Below, one piece after another: positions 31,142 to 38,116 of a stretch of DNA of 43,037 bases. Every line of letters starts with the position of its first letter. Position 1 is the stretch's first letter. Source of the stretch: a virus. Position numbers and translations under genes: made by a program. The DNA is taken from positions 1-43,037 of the IMG/VR virus record IMGVR_UViG_3300043398_000403; one strand, 5' to 3'. The notes below the pieces were generated by a model. The model did not search any database, was not told where the DNA came from, and was given only the letters and a program-made list of their open reading frames with translations.

Positions 31142-31249
31142 TCAAGGCGCTTCGAGGAGCCAGATCACGAACGCCGTTGCACCGATTGCGGCAGTGCCGA
31201 GGGCGACGCCAATCGCGGCCTCGATGAGCGCTCGCTTCAGGCCCGGCAT
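31142..31249 (-). CDS. Single-span membrane mini-protein, 35 aa
   Basis: ATG 31249, one base after the lipoprotein stop, encodes a basic start (PGLKRALIE) and one membrane helix (AAIGVALGTAAIGATAFVIW). It is the last gene before the terminator. It might be a holin-like or host-interaction peptide; no evidence decides. Its position next to a lipoprotein gene supports an envelope role. Confidence 0.55.
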   Translation of the reverse strand: MPGLKRALIEAAIGVALGTAAIGATAFVIWLLEAP

Positions 31250-31250
31250 C

Positions 31251-32186
31251 TCAGAACCCGCAGTCTGGGTTCAGTTGCCACACGTCGCGCTTGGTCCCGT
31301 TGTCCCCCATGGCGTTGCCGATGCATTCGAGCGAGAAAGTGTCGATGCACGGGTTGTTGGGCAACTCTCCGTCTGTGTTGCAGAAGCCGCCATCGGGCTC
31401 GATGCCGACGTTGAACGCAAATGCGTCAAGCCCGAATCTCAGCGCCTGGCGCTCCAGGTTCAGCTTCTGGCTTGAACTCAGAGCGCGCCCCTGGATCTGT
31501 CCGCGGTCGATGTGGAGCACGGGGACCGTGCCGTCCGCCCACGTGTGGTAGGTGCCCTTCAGCGGGCTGTGCTTCGTCACGCCAGTAGTGCTTCCCGTGA
31601 AGCACGCGTTCGCCGTCAGATTGCCGGATGACCCCGTGCACACGCCCGAGATCGAGCTGTTCGCATCGATGATGAGGTTCAGGTTCGGGTCGTCGATGCC
31701 AGTCGCATACCGGATGACGGTCCCGTCAAAGCCGTACGTCGGAACGTCCTTCAGGCCGCCGCCAACGAATCGGTTTGTTTTCCAGATGTCGAACTGGTTT
31801 TTGATGGCGGTGACGGCCGCGGGCGTGCCCTGAACCAGGGCGACGACGCCCTTGTGCCCGTCAGGCAATCCCCGTGCGATCACGCAGTTCTGCGAGTTGT
31901 TCAGCAGGTCGCAGGCCTGCAGGGTGCCGTCCGCTCGGACGCCGGGGGCGAACTCGCTGCCGGTCTTGGGCACGATGAACGCCTGCTCGCTCTGGGCGAT
32001 GTCGTACTGGATGGCCTGCACCGGCTCGAACAACGGCACGCCGTGGTCGAACCCGACGAAGTGCTGTTCGACGGCGGGCTCGATTTCGGACGCTGCGGCG
32101 CCTCCACATCCCAGCAGCCCTGCGATGACTGCAGCCGCGATCGCGAGCGTCAGGCCCGCGGAAGTACGAGTTCTTGGATTTCTCAT
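31251..32186 (-). CDS. Large secreted lipoprotein, 311 aa
   Basis: A signal peptide with core LTLAIAAAVIAGLLG and lipobox LLGC (C27) is followed by a ~285-residue exported domain with eight or more Cys, mostly in the C-terminal half (VCTGSSG; ANACFTG; GFCNTDGELPNNPCIDTF; LNPDCGF), likely disulfide-bonded. There is no known catalytic motif that I recognise (no HExxH, no GxSxG). ATG 32186 has AAAGGAA at good spacing. An envelope-located phage protein of this size is unusual; exclusion of other phages or host surface change are options. Confidence 0.7.
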   Translation of the reverse strand: MRNPRTRTSAGLTLAIAAAVIAGLLGCGGAAASEIEPAVEQHFVGFDHGVPLFEPVQAIQYDIAQSEQAFIVPKTGSEFAPGVRADGTLQACDLLNNSQNCVIARGLPDGHKGVVALVQGTPAAVTAIKNQFDIWKTNRFVGGGLKDVPTYGFDGTVIRYATGIDDPNLNLIIDANSSISGVCTGSSGNLTANACFTGSTTGVTKHSPLKGTYHTWADGTVPVLHIDRGQIQGRALSSSQKLNLERQALRFGLDAFAFNVGIEPDGGFCNTDGELPNNPCIDTFSLECIGNAMGDNGTKRDVWQLNPDCGF

Positions 32187-32206
32187 TTCGTTCCTTTCGT
32201 TGTTCT

Positions 32207-32848
32207 TCAGAGCTTTTCGAGCCCACGCCTCGACCATTCCTTGAGACCAATAGTTTCAATCACGAGTGCATGCAGCAGCGCCTCCAGTTCCCGCACCCGG
32301 GTCTCCACCTCCAGCTTGCTCCGTGCCGCCGCGTCCAGCGCAGCGTCAAGCTCGGCGATGCGCGAGCGCAGGTCGGGGGCCTCGGAATCGAGTTCTCTGA
32401 CCCGCGACTCGGCGCGCTTGTTCTGCGCTTGCTCCTCGCACGCTTCCAACCTGGACTGCGACTCCCGATCGAGCACTGCCTCGAGCTCGGCGATGCGCGT
32501 GCGCAGGTCGGATGCGTGGGCTTCGAGCACATGCACTCGGGCCTCTGCCGCTTTCCACCTGCCAACAGTCGCTTTCGTGTCGACATGCGCCTGCTTCGCA
32601 TCCTCCTCCGCCGCTGCCAGCGCCTCGGACAGGCGGGTCACTTCGGCTTCGGCGGTGACCTTTAGGCCCCACGCGTGATCATGTCCACGCTCCCAACTCT
32701 CGGCCTTCCGGGTCGCGGCGTCGGCCCGGTCCCGCTGGACCTGCGCTTCCACGCGATGCGCCTCCGCCGCGGCCTGCCACTCAGCGGCCGTGGCCTCCGC
32801 GGCTTCGAGTTGGCGCTGCATCACGACGGCGTCGGTCCAGCCGGTCAT
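32207..32848 (-). CDS. Long coiled-coil protein, 213 aa
   Basis: Almost the whole chain is heptad-like Ala/Glu/Arg/Leu sequence (LEAAEATAAEWQAAAEAHRV; DLRTRIAELEAVLDRESQSR; DLRSRIAELDAALDAAARSK). The repeated DLR(T/S)RIAEL(E/D)A block suggests internal duplication. There is no other domain. It resembles the coiled-coil protein at the right edge (42346). It could be a structural scaffold or a host-binding protein. Confidence 0.7.
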   Translation of the reverse strand: MTGWTDAVVMQRQLEAAEATAAEWQAAAEAHRVEAQVQRDRADAATRKAESWERGHDHAWGLKVTAEAEVTRLSEALAAAEEDAKQAHVDTKATVGRWKAAEARVHVLEAHASDLRTRIAELEAVLDRESQSRLEACEEQAQNKRAESRVRELDSEAPDLRSRIAELDAALDAAARSKLEVETRVRELEALLHALVIETIGLKEWSRRGLEKL

Positions 32849-33111
32849 TCGTCAGCCTCCGCTTCGCGTAGTCCCATGGCTGGAAGAACGTACCCGTCAT
32901 AGGCGTCAGGGACCCAGCCATCCTGCAACGCCGCGTCGCGCATCGCCTCCGCAATGCCAAGAGGCCAACCCACGACGCCGCTGCTTCCAGGCTCACAGAG
33001 CGTGTACCACCTGCTCCACGAGGACAGCCCCAATAGCCACCAGCGCCGGCTGCGTTCGCGTACGCGAACGCCGTAGCAGGGACCGATCGGCACAAGCACC
33101 GCCTGTCTCAT
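32845..33111 (-). CDS. Hypothetical Trp-rich protein, 88 aa
   Basis: ATG 33111 has a full AGGAGG three bases upstream and overlaps the preceding gene. The sequence RRWWLLGLSSWSRWYTLCEP and the end DGWVPDAYDGYVLPAMG suggest a small compact fold. It ends inside the start of the coiled-coil gene. No family is recognised. Confidence 0.65.
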   Translation of the reverse strand: MRQAVLVPIGPCYGVRVRERSRRWWLLGLSSWSRWYTLCEPGSSGVVGWPLGIAEAMRDAALQDGWVPDAYDGYVLPAMGLREAEADE

Positions 33112-33431
33112 GCGCCTCCTGACGGGCGCGTGCACGGCACGGCTGGCGATGCCGGCCCGTCCTCGACGAACTCAGGCAGTTCCGCACTCGGCCAGGTGTC
33201 GCGCGCGTCCAGGTCGGTTGGCGCGCGAGGCGGCTTGAGGTCCCGCGGCACGCGCGGCGGACGGGGCAGCGTCGCTGGACATTGTTCGTCCGCCACCGGC
33301 CGGCCCTCGAGCATCGCCTCGATGTCGCTAGCCAGGTCCACGATAGCCGCGCGCAGGTCCGAAGGGCGCTCGAAGCGCACGGCGCGCATCAGCCGGGAGC
33401 GGATGCGTTGGAGACGTTCACGTTCAGTCAT
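33108..33431 (-). CDS. Hypothetical protein, 107 aa
   Basis: The N-terminal half is helical (ERERLQRIRSRLMRAVRFER; LRAAIVDLASDIEAMLEG). The C-terminal half is Pro/Arg/Asp-rich and disordered. ATG 33431 is preferred because it fits the overlap with the upstream gene. The function is unknown. Confidence 0.6.
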   Translation of the reverse strand: MTERERLQRIRSRLMRAVRFERPSDLRAAIVDLASDIEAMLEGRPVADEQCPATLPRPPRVPRDLKPPRAPTDLDARDTWPSAELPEFVEDGPASPAVPCTRPSGGA

Positions 33432-33624
33432 CCACAACTCCCGCGTCGCGCAAAAGCGCCCCCGCTGCTAAAGGCTGAGACCTGAAGTGCTTCGGCCACG
33501 CTGAATTGTAGGAGTAGCTACCGTCCAACCAGACGACGCCGCGGTACGTTCCGCTCACGTAAAGGTCCCAACCCCGAGTTGAGCCTTCTGTTTCGTCCCG
33601 TTTCCGCCATTCAACGTAATACAT
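33424..33624 (-). CDS. Small hypothetical protein, 66 aa
   Basis: The short beta-rich start (YYVEWRKRDETEGSTRGWDL, YVSGTYRGVVWLDGS) resembles a small barrel domain. The tail AAGALLRDAGVVDD is helical. It overlaps the next gene by eight bases. The function is unknown. Confidence 0.65.
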   Translation of the reverse strand: MYYVEWRKRDETEGSTRGWDLYVSGTYRGVVWLDGSYSYNSAWPKHFRSQPLAAGALLRDAGVVDD

Positions 33625-33625
33625 C

Positions 33626-33859
33626 TTAGTACCTCCCGTTCGGTCGTTGGCCGAGCCCGGCGGCGATGGCGGGGGCGCTCGGCTTGGAGGGCGTGGACGG
33701 CGCCACGCCGATCAGCGTTGGGCGCCGCTGCGGCGCGGGCGCGTCCAGGGCCTTGAGCTTGGCGAGCATCTCAGCCTGGGCCGTCAGGGCGGCGTTAGCG
33801 CGGTCGCGCGCGGCGAGGAAAGCGGTGAGTTCGGGCGTGCAGTGCATGGGCGTGGTCAT
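33626..33859 (-). CDS. Small hypothetical protein, 77 aa
   Basis: A helix (LTAFLAARDRANAALTAQAE, MLAKLKAL) is followed by a Pro/Ala-rich tail. ATG 33859 is preceded by CCGTTC plus nine bases, a near match to the CGTTC-N8 leader family. The stop is one base before the next start. The function is unknown. Confidence 0.55.
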   Translation of the reverse strand: MTTPMHCTPELTAFLAARDRANAALTAQAEMLAKLKALDAPAPQRRPTLIGVAPSTPSKPSAPAIAAGLGQRPNGRY

Positions 33860-33874
33860 GTTTTAGAGGAACGG

Positions 33875-34300
33875 TCAGGCGCGCCAGGACTTGAGCGTCC
33901 AAGTCAGTGCGCGGGTGAAAAGACTGCCGGCGGCGTGGGCCGGCGGGGGCGTCCGGGGAGCGCCAGGCAGGCGGCGCACCTGGACGAGCGGGAACGGCGC
34001 CTCCCCTGCGGCCTCGAGCGCAGCCGCCGGCGAGGGCATGCCGGGCGTCGTTTGCCCGAGGGCGGGCGGCGTGCGGCGAACCACGCGCACCGGGTCGGGG
34101 GCGAGCCCGGACAGCGTCGCCGTCGGGCGCTGCCGTGCCGGCGCCTGGAGCGATCGGCACAGCTCACGGCGGAGGTAGGCGTCCGCAAGCAGCGCTCGCG
34201 CGCCGGCAATCAGGCCCAGGTCGGTGCGGCCCTCCTCGAAGTGCGAGCCGGACTCAGCGCGCAGCGCGTCGGAGGCGGCCTTCAGGTAGGCGGGGTTCAT
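33875..34300 (-). CDS. Hypothetical protein, 141 aa
   Basis: A helical N-terminal domain (AYLKAASDALRAESGSHFEE; LGLIAGARALLADAYLRREL) is followed by a long Pro/Arg/Ala-rich region and a Trp-containing end (SLFTRALTWTLKSWRA). ATG 34300 overlaps the 57-aa gene stop. The function is unknown. Confidence 0.6.
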   Translation of the reverse strand: MNPAYLKAASDALRAESGSHFEEGRTDLGLIAGARALLADAYLRRELCRSLQAPARQRPTATLSGLAPDPVRVVRRTPPALGQTTPGMPSPAAALEAAGEAPFPLVQVRRLPGAPRTPPPAHAAGSLFTRALTWTLKSWRA

Positions 34301-34470
34301 TTGGCTGGCTCCTCCGCCTTCGCGGCGGCAATCAGGTCGGCTTCGAGGCTGACAGCGCGCTCGGCCTCGTCGGCGGGAAGATAGCTGAGTTCCGACATCA
34401 GACCGAGGGCGAGCAGTTGGTTGAGGGTCCAGGTGTCGACGTTGGACGGGCAGGGCATCGTGCTGTGCAT
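34297..34470 (-). CDS. Small hypothetical protein, 57 aa
   Basis: ATG 34470 (or ATG 34458) opens VDTWTLNQLLALGLMSELSY, then PADEAERAVSLEADLIAAAK, a two-helix mini-protein. The stop overlaps the next gene (ATGA), and the upstream gene ends 21 bases before, so it fills the only gap in the operon. The function is unknown. Confidence 0.6.
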   Translation of the reverse strand: MHSTMPCPSNVDTWTLNQLLALGLMSELSYLPADEAERAVSLEADLIAAAKAEEPAK

Positions 34471-34490
34471 GCAGATCTGGACGGCGGGCG

Positions 34491-34742
34491 TCAGCCGGAC
34501 TTTAGGGCCTTCTTGACGTCGTCGAATCCTCGCTGCGCGATCGACCGCACCGCCTCGGCAGAGGAGTCGTGGTCACAGAGGTAGGCATCCTCGTCAGACA
34601 TGTCGACGTAGTTTAGCACCTCCGTAAGGGCAGACTCCGCTTCGACTAAAGCGGCACGGAAGCGATCGCGTTGGTCTGCCATTCGGTCGTAGTCCTCCCG
34701 GGAAACGGGAACGGAGCGATCGAGGATGGGCGGGTCGGTCAC
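34491..34742 (-). CDS. Small helical protein, DRSVPVSRED family copy A, 83 aa
   Basis: Residues ~8-32 carry SVPVSREDYDRMADQRDRF, found almost unchanged in the 94-aa protein at 40932-41216. After it the helical C-termini differ (DMSDEDAYLCDHDSSAEAVR in this copy). The DNA is also alike over this stretch, so one copy probably arose by duplication within the phage. GTG 34742 overlaps the upstream stop. The function is unknown. Confidence 0.7.
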   Translation of the reverse strand: MTDPPILDRSVPVSREDYDRMADQRDRFRAALVEAESALTEVLNYVDMSDEDAYLCDHDSSAEAVRSIAQRGFDDVKKALKSG

Positions 34743-35116
34743 GAGTCCTCCAACATCGAGCGCACGAAGGTCTGCTCGGACAGGAACAGGGCTTCCGCAG
34801 CCTCCGCAGCCTGCCGCAGCCCTTCAGCGCGCTTAGCCAGCCGCATCAGGTCGACGTTGGCGGCAGCGATCTGGAGCGCTTCGCTGCCGGGCAGGTAGTG
34901 GTCTCCGCATCTGACTACCACGACACCGCGTTCGACCAACCGCGCCAGCGCGTCAACCTGCACGCGCTTGGGTTCGCCGTCGTCGCGACGGCCGTACGAC
35001 CCGATGCGCTTTCCGCGTGTACGTTCCACGACTTGGCGTCGGGAAGCGCCGTGACCAGCGTCGTTGATGGCGCGGATTCTGTCTACCAGCCCTTGCTCGG
35101 TTCGGGGGAGCTTCAC
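34739..35116 (-). CDS. Winged-helix-like hypothetical protein, 125 aa
   Basis: Residues ~5-75 (TEQGLVDRIRAINDAGHGAS, RRQVVERTRGKRIGSYGRRD, ALARLVERGVVVVRCGDHYL) resemble a winged-helix fold with a wing ending in HYLPG. The rest is helical (AKRAEGLRQAAEAAEALFLS). It may be a transcription regulator of the leftward operon. The GTG start overlaps the upstream gene. Confidence 0.6.
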   Translation of the reverse strand: MKLPRTEQGLVDRIRAINDAGHGASRRQVVERTRGKRIGSYGRRDDGEPKRVQVDALARLVERGVVVVRCGDHYLPGSEALQIAAANVDLMRLAKRAEGLRQAAEAAEALFLSEQTFVRSMLEDS

Positions 35117-35334
35117 GTCGCCCTCACATCGCTTGCGGGCGGCGGTTCAGTTGCAGGCGCATCACGGAGGTGCACGGCGGCCCACACCTCGGCCTCCTCA
35201 AGCCCATCCAGGGCCGCCAGACGAAGGGCCTCAGCGCTGGCGGTCTCGCGGTTGAACCGCACGAAGGTGTATTCCTTTCGAGCGGTCCTGCCGGCGTATC
35301 GCCCGACCACCCGAATCTCCCACACGCCGGTCAC
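35113..35334 (-). CDS. Small hypothetical protein, 73 aa
   Basis: GTG 35334 (TGVWEIRVVGRYAGRTARKE, YTFVRFNRETASAEALRLAA) gives a beta hairpin plus helix protein with a short Pro-rich end. The frame is open further upstream, but that part is the shadow of the 78-aa gene; the GTG overlaps that gene's stop. The function is unknown. Confidence 0.6.
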   Translation of the reverse strand: MTGVWEIRVVGRYAGRTARKEYTFVRFNRETASAEALRLAALDGLEEAEVWAAVHLRDAPATEPPPASDVRAT

Positions 35335-35567
35335 GCTACCACCGTGGTGCAAACCCCGGCGCGCAGCGGATACGCTCGGTCGTGAATCGCGACCTTGCAC
35401 GCCGCGATGGCGCGCTCGACCAGCAGTCGCTTGCCGGCCTGGTGCGGCAGGCACTTCACCCACACGCCGTACAGCATGAGCAGTCTGGCGCGGGGGTCCT
35501 GGTGTTCGATACGCGGCGACCACGAAACGAGTCGCCCGGCAAGTTGCGATGCTGGCGGATGGTGCAT
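35331..35567 (-). CDS. Small hypothetical protein, 78 aa
   Basis: Basic, with LMLYGVWVKCLPHQAGKRLL and VERAIAACKVAIHDRAYPLR. Spacing to both neighbours is operon-like. A 36-base gap upstream holds no clear promoter. The function is unknown. Confidence 0.6.
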   Translation of the reverse strand: MHHPPASQLAGRLVSWSPRIEHQDPRARLLMLYGVWVKCLPHQAGKRLLVERAIAACKVAIHDRAYPLRAGVCTTVVA

Positions 35568-35569
35568 GC

Positions 35570-35953
35570 CTAGATCAGACGGCCCGCCGCGTCAGAGGTT
35601 GAGTTAAATCGACCGCCGCCCCGGCGCTGACGGCACGAGGGGGACCGACGTCGTCGAGGGCAGCCAAACCCACCCGCCCACGCTCGAGCGCGTTTCACCC
35701 ACCCACGCCACGCGGCCGAGGCGCTGCAACTCCGCACACGCGCGTTGCGCCCGCTCGTCCGATGAGGCGAACAGCAGGCCCCGCAGGTTGGCGCGCTTGA
35801 CGGCGGTCTCGACTTGATGAGGGTGTCCTGCCATGCGGCAGGGGCTGGAGCGGGGGCGGGTGGAGGCGGCTCGGCCGCCGGCTGGAGCGATTGCGCAGCG
35901 CGTTGGCAGACCTGAGCGAGTACAATGAGAACTCGGTGCAAGAATCGGCGCAT
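35570..35953 (-). CDS. Doubtful small membrane-like protein, 127 aa
   Basis: From ATG 35953 the frame reads RRFLHRVLIVLAQVCQRAAQ, then a Pro/Ala stretch (PPPPAPAPAPAAW). The second half is Cys/Arg/Ser-rich and overlaps the better gene at 35604-35834 in another frame. The first 45 residues could be a real short membrane or spanin-like protein, but there is no ribosome binding site. Confidence 0.25.
   Translation of the reverse strand: MRRFLHRVLIVLAQVCQRAAQSLQPAAEPPPPAPAPAPAAWQDTLIKSRPPSSAPTCGACCSPHRTSGRNARVRSCSASAAWRGWVKRARAWAGGFGCPRRRRSPSCRQRRGGGRFNSTSDAAGRLI
35604..35834 (-). CDS. Small hypothetical protein, 76 aa
   Basis: The sequence VETAVKRANLRGLLFASSDE, RAQRACAELQRLGRVAWVGE, then VGGWVWLPS looks like a compact alpha/beta fold. 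It is the first convincing leftward gene after the rightward zinc-finger gene. The function is unknown. Confidence 0.6.
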   Translation of the reverse strand: MAGHPHQVETAVKRANLRGLLFASSDERAQRACAELQRLGRVAWVGETRSSVGGWVWLPSTTSVPLVPSAPGRRSI

Positions 35954-35971
35954 GAGCAAAAGGATGCCACG

Positions 35972-36008
35972 GCGCATTCGCGCCGGCAAAGCCTCAAGTC
36001 GAATGCGC
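35972..36008. repeat. Inverted repeat upstream of 36028
   Basis: GCGCATTCG (35972-35980) and CGAATGCGC (36000-36008) are exact reverse complements 19 bases apart, just before the CGTTC leader of the rightward gene at 36028. It may be an operator or a hairpin. A TACAAT -10-like box lies at 35921-35926 on the rightward strand. Confidence 0.55.
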
Positions 36009-36014
36009 GGCGGC

Positions 36015-36027
36015 CGTTCAGAGGGCC
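36015..36027 (+). promoter_or_regulatory. CGTTC-N8-ATG leader motif (copy 5 of 5)
   Basis: GCGGCCGTTCAGAGGGCC ends at ATG 36028; CGTTC is exactly eight bases before the start. This copy lies in the leftward block but faces right. Confidence 0.7.
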
Positions 36028-36312
36028 ATGACGCTCTCACTTGAGGACCTCGCGAACGACTTCGCGCGGACGTTCGTACCTAAACCGATGGCCACCCGAG
36101 TTGCCGTCGTGCGTTACAAGGACGACACGCTCCACATCGTGCGCGCGTACATGCAGACGTCTTGCACGCAGCCTTGCGGCGAGATCGTGCGTAAGGAAAA
36201 TGTGGCGGACGGCGCGCGTGCCTTGCCTTCGGACATCATTGTCGCGTGCCTGGCATGCGGAGACGAACCGCATGGCACTTGTCCGAAGTGCGAGCGCTAC
36301 GCGCTGCCCTAG
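36028..36312 (+). CDS. Zinc-finger-like hypothetical protein, 94 aa
   Basis: This is the only rightward gene inside the leftward block. The N-terminus (TLSLEDLANDFARTF) is helical. Residues ~25-70 look like strands, with an extra pair of Cys (TSCTQPCGE). A C-terminal zinc ribbon candidate reads CLACGDEPHGTCPKC. It carries the CGTTC leader motif and overlaps the terminase stop by four bases tail to tail. It looks like an independently expressed insertion. Confidence 0.65.
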   Translation: MTLSLEDLANDFARTFVPKPMATRVAVVRYKDDTLHIVRAYMQTSCTQPCGEIVRKENVADGARALPSDIIVACLACGDEPHGTCPKCERYALP

Positions 36313-37916
36313 CGTCGACCGCGCTGAGCCGCCAACAGCTTGACCTGCTCCCAATACAGCGCCTGACCCTGGACGAGTCTAGCTAACGCCATGCTGGATG
36401 AGTCGACGCGGTCGTCCCTGGCTCCTCGTGGGAACGCGAGCAGTTCCTTCCGGAAGGCGTCGGGCCCCATCCCGTTCGTGGTCGGCGCCCATGGCGGCAG
36501 CAGCACCCGCAGCGCATGCCACTCGCCCAGGTTGGACGTGTGCCGGTCCACCTTGTCCTGCTGCGCCAGCGCCTTGCAGGTATCGTCGATCTCGTGGAAG
36601 GCGATCACGCTCGCGAATTTCCGCTCGTATCTTTGGATCACGCCGATGCCGGCGGCCTTCGCCTCAATGATCCGCTGGTGCGCGCGAGCCCACAGCGGCC
36701 GCCCCTGGACGGACTCGAACAGCTGCTCGGACTGCGGAACGGTGTAGTGGCCCCACACCTCGTCGACGAGCAAGAACCGGTGCTCCTTGTTCACCTGCGC
36801 GACGGGCGCGTGGACCGCCGGAGCGCCCTTCTCGCGGTCCGCGATCAGGTTGGTGAGCTCCCGGACCTGGGTCACCTCGCAGCAGACCCATAGCGCGCCG
36901 TGGACCGCCGAGTGCGTGGCCGTCGTCCCCTTCGCCGCGAAGTCCCACACCTGGATCCAGTAGCCCCCGACCTTCGGGAGTTCGACCCATTCGAATCGCA
37001 GGTGCTGCTCCTCGAGCAGGCCGCCCGTGCGCGGGATCGGGTTCTGGTCGAGCTGAGCGGAAGCGTGCTCGCCAAGGCTGGCGTAAAGGTCCGCCGTGAC
37101 GTCCTCCGGGTAGCGCGCCGGATGCAGCAGTTCCCCGGATTCCGTCCGACGCTCGAGCTTCGCGCTCCAATCGCCCCGGATCCAAGTCGCCTGCGGCTCA
37201 TAGCGCATCGGCAGGCACAGGTGCGCGTAGCCGCGATCTAGGCACGTCTCCGCGAGGTCCTTTTCCCTCAAGCGCTGCATCGTGACCATGATGCCGAAGC
37301 GGCGCGGGTCCGCCCGGCGCGTCTGGAGCGTGCCGTCGAACCAGCGTTGCGCGCGCTCGAGCGCCACGTTGACCTCTGCGACCTTGCCATCCAAGACGTC
37401 CTGCGCCTTCACCGGATCGTTGACGGAGACGGAGGTGAAGTGCCGTCCGAGGCCCTTGCCTTCCGGGGTTGTCGCGAAGCGGTAGCCGCCCTGCGTCGTC
37501 CAGAGGTTCCGCTTGGCGCGCATGTCCGGGCGGAGCTCGGCGCCCGGCCACGTCCGACGGAACAGGTCGCTCGATAGAATCGACTGGATCTTGTCCGCGT
37601 CGCGCAGTCCAAGATCGAGATCGTACGCGCATGTCAGGAACTTGTGGCCCGGCTCGAGCGCCCAGACCCAGGCGTCGAAGAACACGTCCACGAGCAGGGA
37701 CTTCCCGGTCCCGGGCGGCAAGTTCAGAACGGCGTTGTTGAAGTCCCGCCGATACCAGGCTTCGAGGAACTCGCAGACGGCGTCCAGATGCCACCCGGGC
37801 AGGAACGGCGCCGCGGGCTCGACGATTGGCCAGAACACCTCGACGAAGGCGCGTAGCCCGCCCGGGGCGTGGGCGCGCGCCCTCAGAGCGGCAGAGCGTT
37901 GGGCGAGGAGGCTCAC
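36309..37916 (-). CDS. terL: Terminase large subunit, 535 aa
   Basis: This is the DNA-packaging motor and nuclease. Walker A LPPGTGKSL is at residues 66-74, in the strand VLNLPPGTGKS typical of large terminases. The Walker B region reads VSVNDPVKAQD (~163-173), with Asn where the first Asp of the usual DDP is found. ATTPEGKGLGRHF precedes it, MVTMQRLREKDL (~210-221) is the coupling motif, and QLDQNPIPRTGG the linker. The RNase H-like nuclease opens with IQVWDFAAKG (D325), then LLVDEVWGH and DDRVDSSSMALARLV. The GTG start overlaps the upstream zinc-finger gene. It lies far from the portal and on the opposite strand. No small terminase is recognised. Confidence 0.92.
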   Translation of the reverse strand: MSLLAQRSAALRARAHAPGGLRAFVEVFWPIVEPAAPFLPGWHLDAVCEFLEAWYRRDFNNAVLNLPPGTGKSLLVDVFFDAWVWALEPGHKFLTCAYDLDLGLRDADKIQSILSSDLFRRTWPGAELRPDMRAKRNLWTTQGGYRFATTPEGKGLGRHFTSVSVNDPVKAQDVLDGKVAEVNVALERAQRWFDGTLQTRRADPRRFGIMVTMQRLREKDLAETCLDRGYAHLCLPMRYEPQATWIRGDWSAKLERRTESGELLHPARYPEDVTADLYASLGEHASAQLDQNPIPRTGGLLEEQHLRFEWVELPKVGGYWIQVWDFAAKGTTATHSAVHGALWVCCEVTQVRELTNLIADREKGAPAVHAPVAQVNKEHRFLLVDEVWGHYTVPQSEQLFESVQGRPLWARAHQRIIEAKAAGIGVIQRYERKFASVIAFHEIDDTCKALAQQDKVDRHTSNLGEWHALRVLLPPWAPTTNGMGPDAFRKELLAFPRGARDDRVDSSSMALARLVQGQALYWEQVKLLAAQRGRR

Positions 37917-38116
37917 GCAGGGGCCCGGTCGCGCATGCGCTCAACCTCGGCGGCATACCAGTCGTCCGCCTCAGCCTGCGCGCGCGCCTTGCGAAGCGCT
38001 TCCAGACGAGGCTGAACCCAGCATCGAAAGCATTCGCTCCGCCCGTCTCGATACAACGAACCGCATGCGCATCGCTGCAACGCACGCAAGTCTTCTCCTG
38101 GGCTAGGACCGATCAT
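37913..38116 (-). CDS. Zinc-finger mini-protein, 67 aa
   Basis: A four-Cys site CACGSLYRDGRSECFRC lies near residues 15-31, followed by a helix (PRLEALRKARAQAEADDWYA). ATG 38116 has GGAGG. It overlaps the terminase start. Position directly before terL would suit a small terminase, but size and zinc motif do not. It could be a DNA- or RNA-binding partner. Confidence 0.65.
   Translation of the reverse strand: MIGPSPGEDLRALQRCACGSLYRDGRSECFRCWVQPRLEALRKARAQAEADDWYAAEVERMRDRAPA

Noticed and set aside
36037-36354. A leftward 105-codon frame opposite the gene at 36028
   Set aside because: It runs into the terL end and lacks a fold-like pattern; the rightward frame has zinc-knuckle Cys pairs and the CGTTC leader.
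37198-38085. A 295-codon leftward frame across the terminase N-terminus
   Set aside because: It is an out-of-frame shadow of terL, whose Walker A and nuclease motifs are intact in the chosen frame.
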